From a virus: 64,000 nt of DNA. The stretch's first letter is position 1. Each line of letters opens with the position of its first letter. Below are positions 61,429-64,000 of this stretch, piece after piece. The stretch spans positions 22,869 through 86,868 of IMG/VR virus record IMGVR_UViG_3300044960_000172, one strand, 5' to 3'. The notes below the pieces were generated by a model that did not search any database, was not told where the DNA came from, and was given only the letters and a program-made list of their open reading frames with translations. A program made the translations under genes and the position numbers.

Positions 61429-61471
61429 GAACATCATGAACTAAATAAAAATAGCTATTTAAGTTGTAGCT

Positions 61472-61510
61472 AAAAAAAAGAGGCTAGCCTGAAATGATCA
61501 AGCTAGCCTC
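61472..61510 (-). terminator. Rho-independent terminator, minus strand
   Basis: A perfect 9-bp stem (GAGGCTAGC at 61480-61488 with GCTAGCCTC at 61502-61510, 13-base loop) is followed on the minus strand by eight T (61479-61472). Ends the transcript of the 61547-62314 gene. Confidence 0.88.
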
Positions 61511-61511
61511 C

Positions 61512-61548
61512 GCATCTTACTCTTTAGAGTAAAATGCTACTTTTTTTT
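61512..61548 (+). terminator. Hairpin with plus-strand U-tract
   Basis: GCAT-c-TTACTC-ttta-GAGTAA-a-ATGC (61512-61537) forms a near-perfect hairpin with one internal mismatch, then eight T at 61541-61548 on the plus strand. Read on the minus strand it is a hairpin without U-tract, adjacent to the stronger minus-strand terminator. The tract overlaps the stop of the 61547-62314 gene. It may stop antisense transcription into that gene; no plus-strand gene is evident nearby. Confidence 0.55.
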
Positions 61549-62314
61549 ATTCTTTGGGAAGTTCTTTCGAACATAGGCAATAGAAACTGGTAGTACAGTC
61601 AGGGGTCATAGCTTTTTGCATTGCAGCCCTGACAGCTTCACCAGGAAATTCTATTTTTGTGTTGGTCATTTCGTCATAGTCAATAGCCCCGCCATTAGAG
61701 CTATAAAATTTAAATAATGGCCTGAATATTTTGGACAATCTAAATTTCTGATCTTTCCGTAACCGTTCTACCGCCACCAAAGATACGTTACCTACGTGCT
61801 TATCATTCTTATATCTATCGTCCACGACTAAAGCGATAGTTACGTAAAATACAGCGTGAACGCCGTTAGGCTGAGAGCCTGAATAGGCACACCGTAACTT
61901 TTCACCGTGTGTACCACAGACAACTACAGCCCTTCCTGTACCATCTTTATCTAGACCGCCAAATTCCTTAAGTTCTACGGTCGTAGTATATCTATTTAAC
62001 AATAAAGATTCATGCTTGTAAAGGAAGTCAGTCAGTGCATCTAAATGAGACAGATTGTTAGGATTATACCGGATTCTAGCAGCTGAAACTACTTTACAGA
62101 AGCCAGTACCTCCACAGTATTTACATTTAGATTTTGCACTGGGACCATTTACAGCACAGAAGTTACAGTTCTCGTCAAATGCTAGCTTAGCGAATCTCTT
62201 ATCTTTTACGGGAACTGTAGTAAATCTGATGGTTAAACCTACCTCAGATAGCATAGAGAAATTTAGTTTACTATTGATGTCATCAAGCGGTGCAATTTGA
62301 ATATTCATTTGCAT
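61547..62314 (-). CDS. Zinc-knuckle protein, function unknown
   Basis: 255 residues, mixed alpha/beta. A zinc motif at about 50-72 (CNFC, then CKYCGGTGF) is followed by AARIRYN; the same CxxC/CxxCxGTG knuckle followed by AxxIR occurs in the 17687-18496 protein. A second Cys-rich part lies at the C-terminus (CTTSFYCLCSKE). A GAGG sequence precedes the ATG by about 12 bases. Followed by strong terminators, so it ends its transcript. Not recognised. Confidence 0.65.
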   Translation of the reverse strand: MQMNIQIAPLDDINSKLNFSMLSEVGLTIRFTTVPVKDKRFAKLAFDENCNFCAVNGPSAKSKCKYCGGTGFCKVVSAARIRYNPNNLSHLDALTDFLYKHESLLLNRYTTTVELKEFGGLDKDGTGRAVVVCGTHGEKLRCAYSGSQPNGVHAVFYVTIALVVDDRYKNDKHVGNVSLVAVERLRKDQKFRLSKIFRPLFKFYSSNGGAIDYDEMTNTKIEFPGEAVRAAMQKAMTPDCTTSFYCLCSKELPKE

Positions 62315-62349
62315 CTGAAAGTTAACCTCACAAATAATAAACCGTAAAA

Positions 62350-62374
62350 ATGATACTCACGAAACGCACGTGAG
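62350..62374 (-). terminator. Weak minus-strand terminator or regulatory hairpin
   Basis: CTCACG (62356-62361) and CGTGAG (62369-62374) form a 6-bp stem with a 7-base loop, followed on the minus strand by TATCATTTTTA. It lies in the 105-base gap between the 62420-63442 and 61547-62314 genes. Short stem and imperfect U-tract make it doubtful; it could also be in the leader of the downstream gene. Confidence 0.4.
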
Positions 62375-62419
62375 AGACCTTACAAATAGATTATTCCTTA
62401 TGTAGTAATACGGCAATAT

Positions 62420-63442
62420 CTATTCTTTGGTTTTAGTTTTGAACAATAGAATTTCCCTGTAAAGATCCCCCTTAGTAATATTCTTTTTATGAGATGTAGA
62501 AGTCTCTAACTGAGATATTCTAGCCTGAATCATAGTCTTTATATCTTGATAAATAATAGAAATCAAGGCATAAAAGATTTGCTGTAGTATTTTATCATTA
62601 CAACCAATAGAAGAAAAATAGGTGTCGGGATATTTGTAATAAGCATACAAACTATTTAGTGAACCCTTATCCTTTGATTCTCCATACATAGTAAGGGCAA
62701 TAGAGGATAGCTTATTCCTGCTTTTATTAGAAGAATTACGCACTGAAGTAGTAATCTGATAAGAATAAGAAGGTATTAAATCGAAATGAACGGCGGCATC
62801 AATAGATTGAATTGATGAGGATTTGATAGCTACTGTAACAGATGTAAGAACTTTATTAATTAGTACTAAATAAGGTTCTGGTGTATAATCCGAGGTAAAA
62901 GGTAAATATTTACTAAATAATGAAAGTAAGTTAGTTATTGTATCAGATATTTTTTGACTGACATCAGCAGCATTTGTTAAAGATGTTAAAACTTGATTGA
63001 GTCTACTTTCTTCTAACCCCAGCTTATCGTTCTTTTTAAGTCGAGCCTTTGTTGTGAAATGGTTAATGTAGACTACAGGAATAACAATATCTGATAGAAC
63101 ATTATCTATACCTTTTACAAAAACTCTAGTTAAATACTTAGCATTATTTATCTTATTACTATCAGCCATTATATTCAATAAACTCAACAAGTAATATAAT
63201 TTGTCAGGAGTATGAACAAAAATCGTATCTTTTAGCGTCGAGTCAGAATTAAATAAAGAAAGGTACCTTTGTAATCCATGATAGTCATTTACTATTGATT
63301 CATTTACTACCGAATTATCTGTTTTAGAAATAGTTAGCCAAGAAGTATAGCAGCGACCCATGTATTTAACTAGTCGGCTAACTTTTATATCAGAAAGCGC
63401 GTCCAAATAATCATTATCAATTAAGAGACTTGATTTACTCAT
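62420..63442 (-). CDS. Hypothetical helical protein
   Basis: 340 residues, helical, Ser/Leu/Lys-rich, no membrane segment or enzyme motif. Overlaps the upstream gene by 8 bases. Ends TKTKE with TAG. Not recognised; the pair with the upstream gene may form one unit. Confidence 0.6.
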   Translation of the reverse strand: MSKSSLLIDNDYLDALSDIKVSRLVKYMGRCYTSWLTISKTDNSVVNESIVNDYHGLQRYLSLFNSDSTLKDTIFVHTPDKLYYLLSLLNIMADSNKINNAKYLTRVFVKGIDNVLSDIVIPVVYINHFTTKARLKKNDKLGLEESRLNQVLTSLTNAADVSQKISDTITNLLSLFSKYLPFTSDYTPEPYLVLINKVLTSVTVAIKSSSIQSIDAAVHFDLIPSYSYQITTSVRNSSNKSRNKLSSIALTMYGESKDKGSLNSLYAYYKYPDTYFSSIGCNDKILQQIFYALISIIYQDIKTMIQARISQLETSTSHKKNITKGDLYREILLFKTKTKE

Positions 63443-63962
63443 AAAAGTTGCACCAAGTGCCGAGAATTCTGGTTAGATATAGTGGTACGTGTTGATATAC
63501 TACAGGATCCGACGACTCATCTAGAGTGAACAAGCCTTCCTTTTCATATTCTTTTTTGAACAAAGACAAGCAAGAGTTGGCAAATCTGGTCCATTTCCTT
63601 TCTGATGTAGAGAACTCGTTTGTACCCAGAGCTACTTGATGCATATTAGTAGATAAAATTTTGGTAGACATGTCATCTAATACGAATATACTTGTTTTAT
63701 TTTCTTTTCTGTCTACGCAAATATACAAAAATGGAACATGGGCAAATGAATATTCATAGATTGTAACACTGTTATAAGTAAATACATCATTTAGATAGTG
63801 TTTAGAAACAATGGAAGTACCAAAACGTCTTACAATAATACGCACTATATCCAATACATGTTTAATACTTGTATAACATGTAGTATTAGATGCTATATAA
63901 TATGTCAAATAAAAAAGCACTGTATCATAAATATTCCTAGCATAAGCTAGATCACGTTTCAT
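63435..63962 (-). CDS. Hypothetical protein
   Basis: 175 residues, mixed alpha/beta, with aromatic-rich segments (YEYSFAHVPFLYICVDRKENK). ATG at 63962; upstream sequence continues beyond the window, so a start further right cannot be judged. Overlaps the next gene by 8 bases. Not recognised. Confidence 0.6.
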   Translation of the reverse strand: MKRDLAYARNIYDTVLFYLTYYIASNTTCYTSIKHVLDIVRIIVRRFGTSIVSKHYLNDVFTYNSVTIYEYSFAHVPFLYICVDRKENKTSIFVLDDMSTKILSTNMHQVALGTNEFSTSERKWTRFANSCLSLFKKEYEKEGLFTLDESSDPVVYQHVPLYLTRILGTWCNFYE

Positions 63963-64000
63963 TAAATTAGTATGATTTGACTTAAGGTTATCAGGAAACC

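Noticed and set aside
1-64000. Stop-codon reassignment as in some large gut phages
   Set aside because: TAG (20381 gene), TGA (27517 gene) and TAA all end well-delimited genes, and none occurs inside a conserved protein.
1-64000. tRNA genes, rRNA, CRISPR arrays or insertion sequences
   Set aside because: No cloverleaf-like intergenic segment, no regularly spaced repeats with unique spacers and no transposase-like ORF was found; intergenic space is too small for most of these.

Overview
The window looks like about 64 kb of the late (virion and morphogenesis) region of a large, AT-rich tailed bacteriophage. It carries a terminase, portal, prohead protease, scaffold, major capsid protein, baseplate/hub/spike proteins, a phage multisubunit RNA polymerase and a sigma factor. 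There are no host-like metabolic genes, rRNA or tRNA. Genes are packed end to end, often overlapping by 4-47 bases. All three stop codons are used as stops, so there is no stop-codon recoding. Many genes have AGGAG/GGAGG ribosome binding sites, which fits an ordinary bacterial host. The hub, spike, baseplate-like proteins and frameshifted tail chaperone suggest a contractile-tailed (myovirus-type) particle, but no sheath, tube or tape-measure gene is in the window.

Layout. From 63962 down to 5277 nearly everything is on the minus strand, read right to left. (1) 63962-61547: unknown genes and a zinc-knuckle protein, followed by back-to-back terminators near 61480-61548. (2) 61390-51615: virion-like proteins, beta-rich proteins and the portal gene, which is interrupted by an intein. 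(3) 51489-40586: unknown head or internal proteins, and a DNA ligase with an N-terminal LigD-type phosphoesterase domain. (4) 40583-33705: RNA polymerase as a beta-beta' N-terminal fusion, a Pro/Gly/Met-rich protein, then a separate beta' C-terminal subunit. (5) 33684-25809: internal-type proteins, several with glycine-rich hydrophobic helices. (6) 25792-20381: prohead protease, scaffold, major capsid and abundant small proteins, closed by a terminator at 20299-20324. (7) 20276-5277: neck/tail/baseplate genes, including a frameshifted tail-chaperone pair (two ORFs joined by a T TTT TTT slip), the spike, a gpD-like hub and a sigma-70 factor. (8) 5318-1: a patch where genes alternate strands (TerL and a zinc-ribbon protein on plus), ending with an SbcD/Mre11-like nuclease that runs off the left edge.

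How it may work together. Portal, protease, scaffold and capsid build the head, and TerL packages DNA. The protease probably processes head and internal proteins; a recurrent hydrophobic-x-Lys-x-Ala motif, present near the capsid N-terminus, is a candidate cleavage signature. The RNA polymerase and ligase lie among virion genes, so they may be packaged and injected (inference). The sigma factor could direct host or phage polymerase to late promoters.

Strongest points for a second look: the beta-beta' fusion with split beta' that lacks the usual zinc-binding segment; the PE-ligase with a hydrophobic tail; the portal intein with Ala in place of the penultimate His; the -1 frameshift site; and the K-x-A motif.
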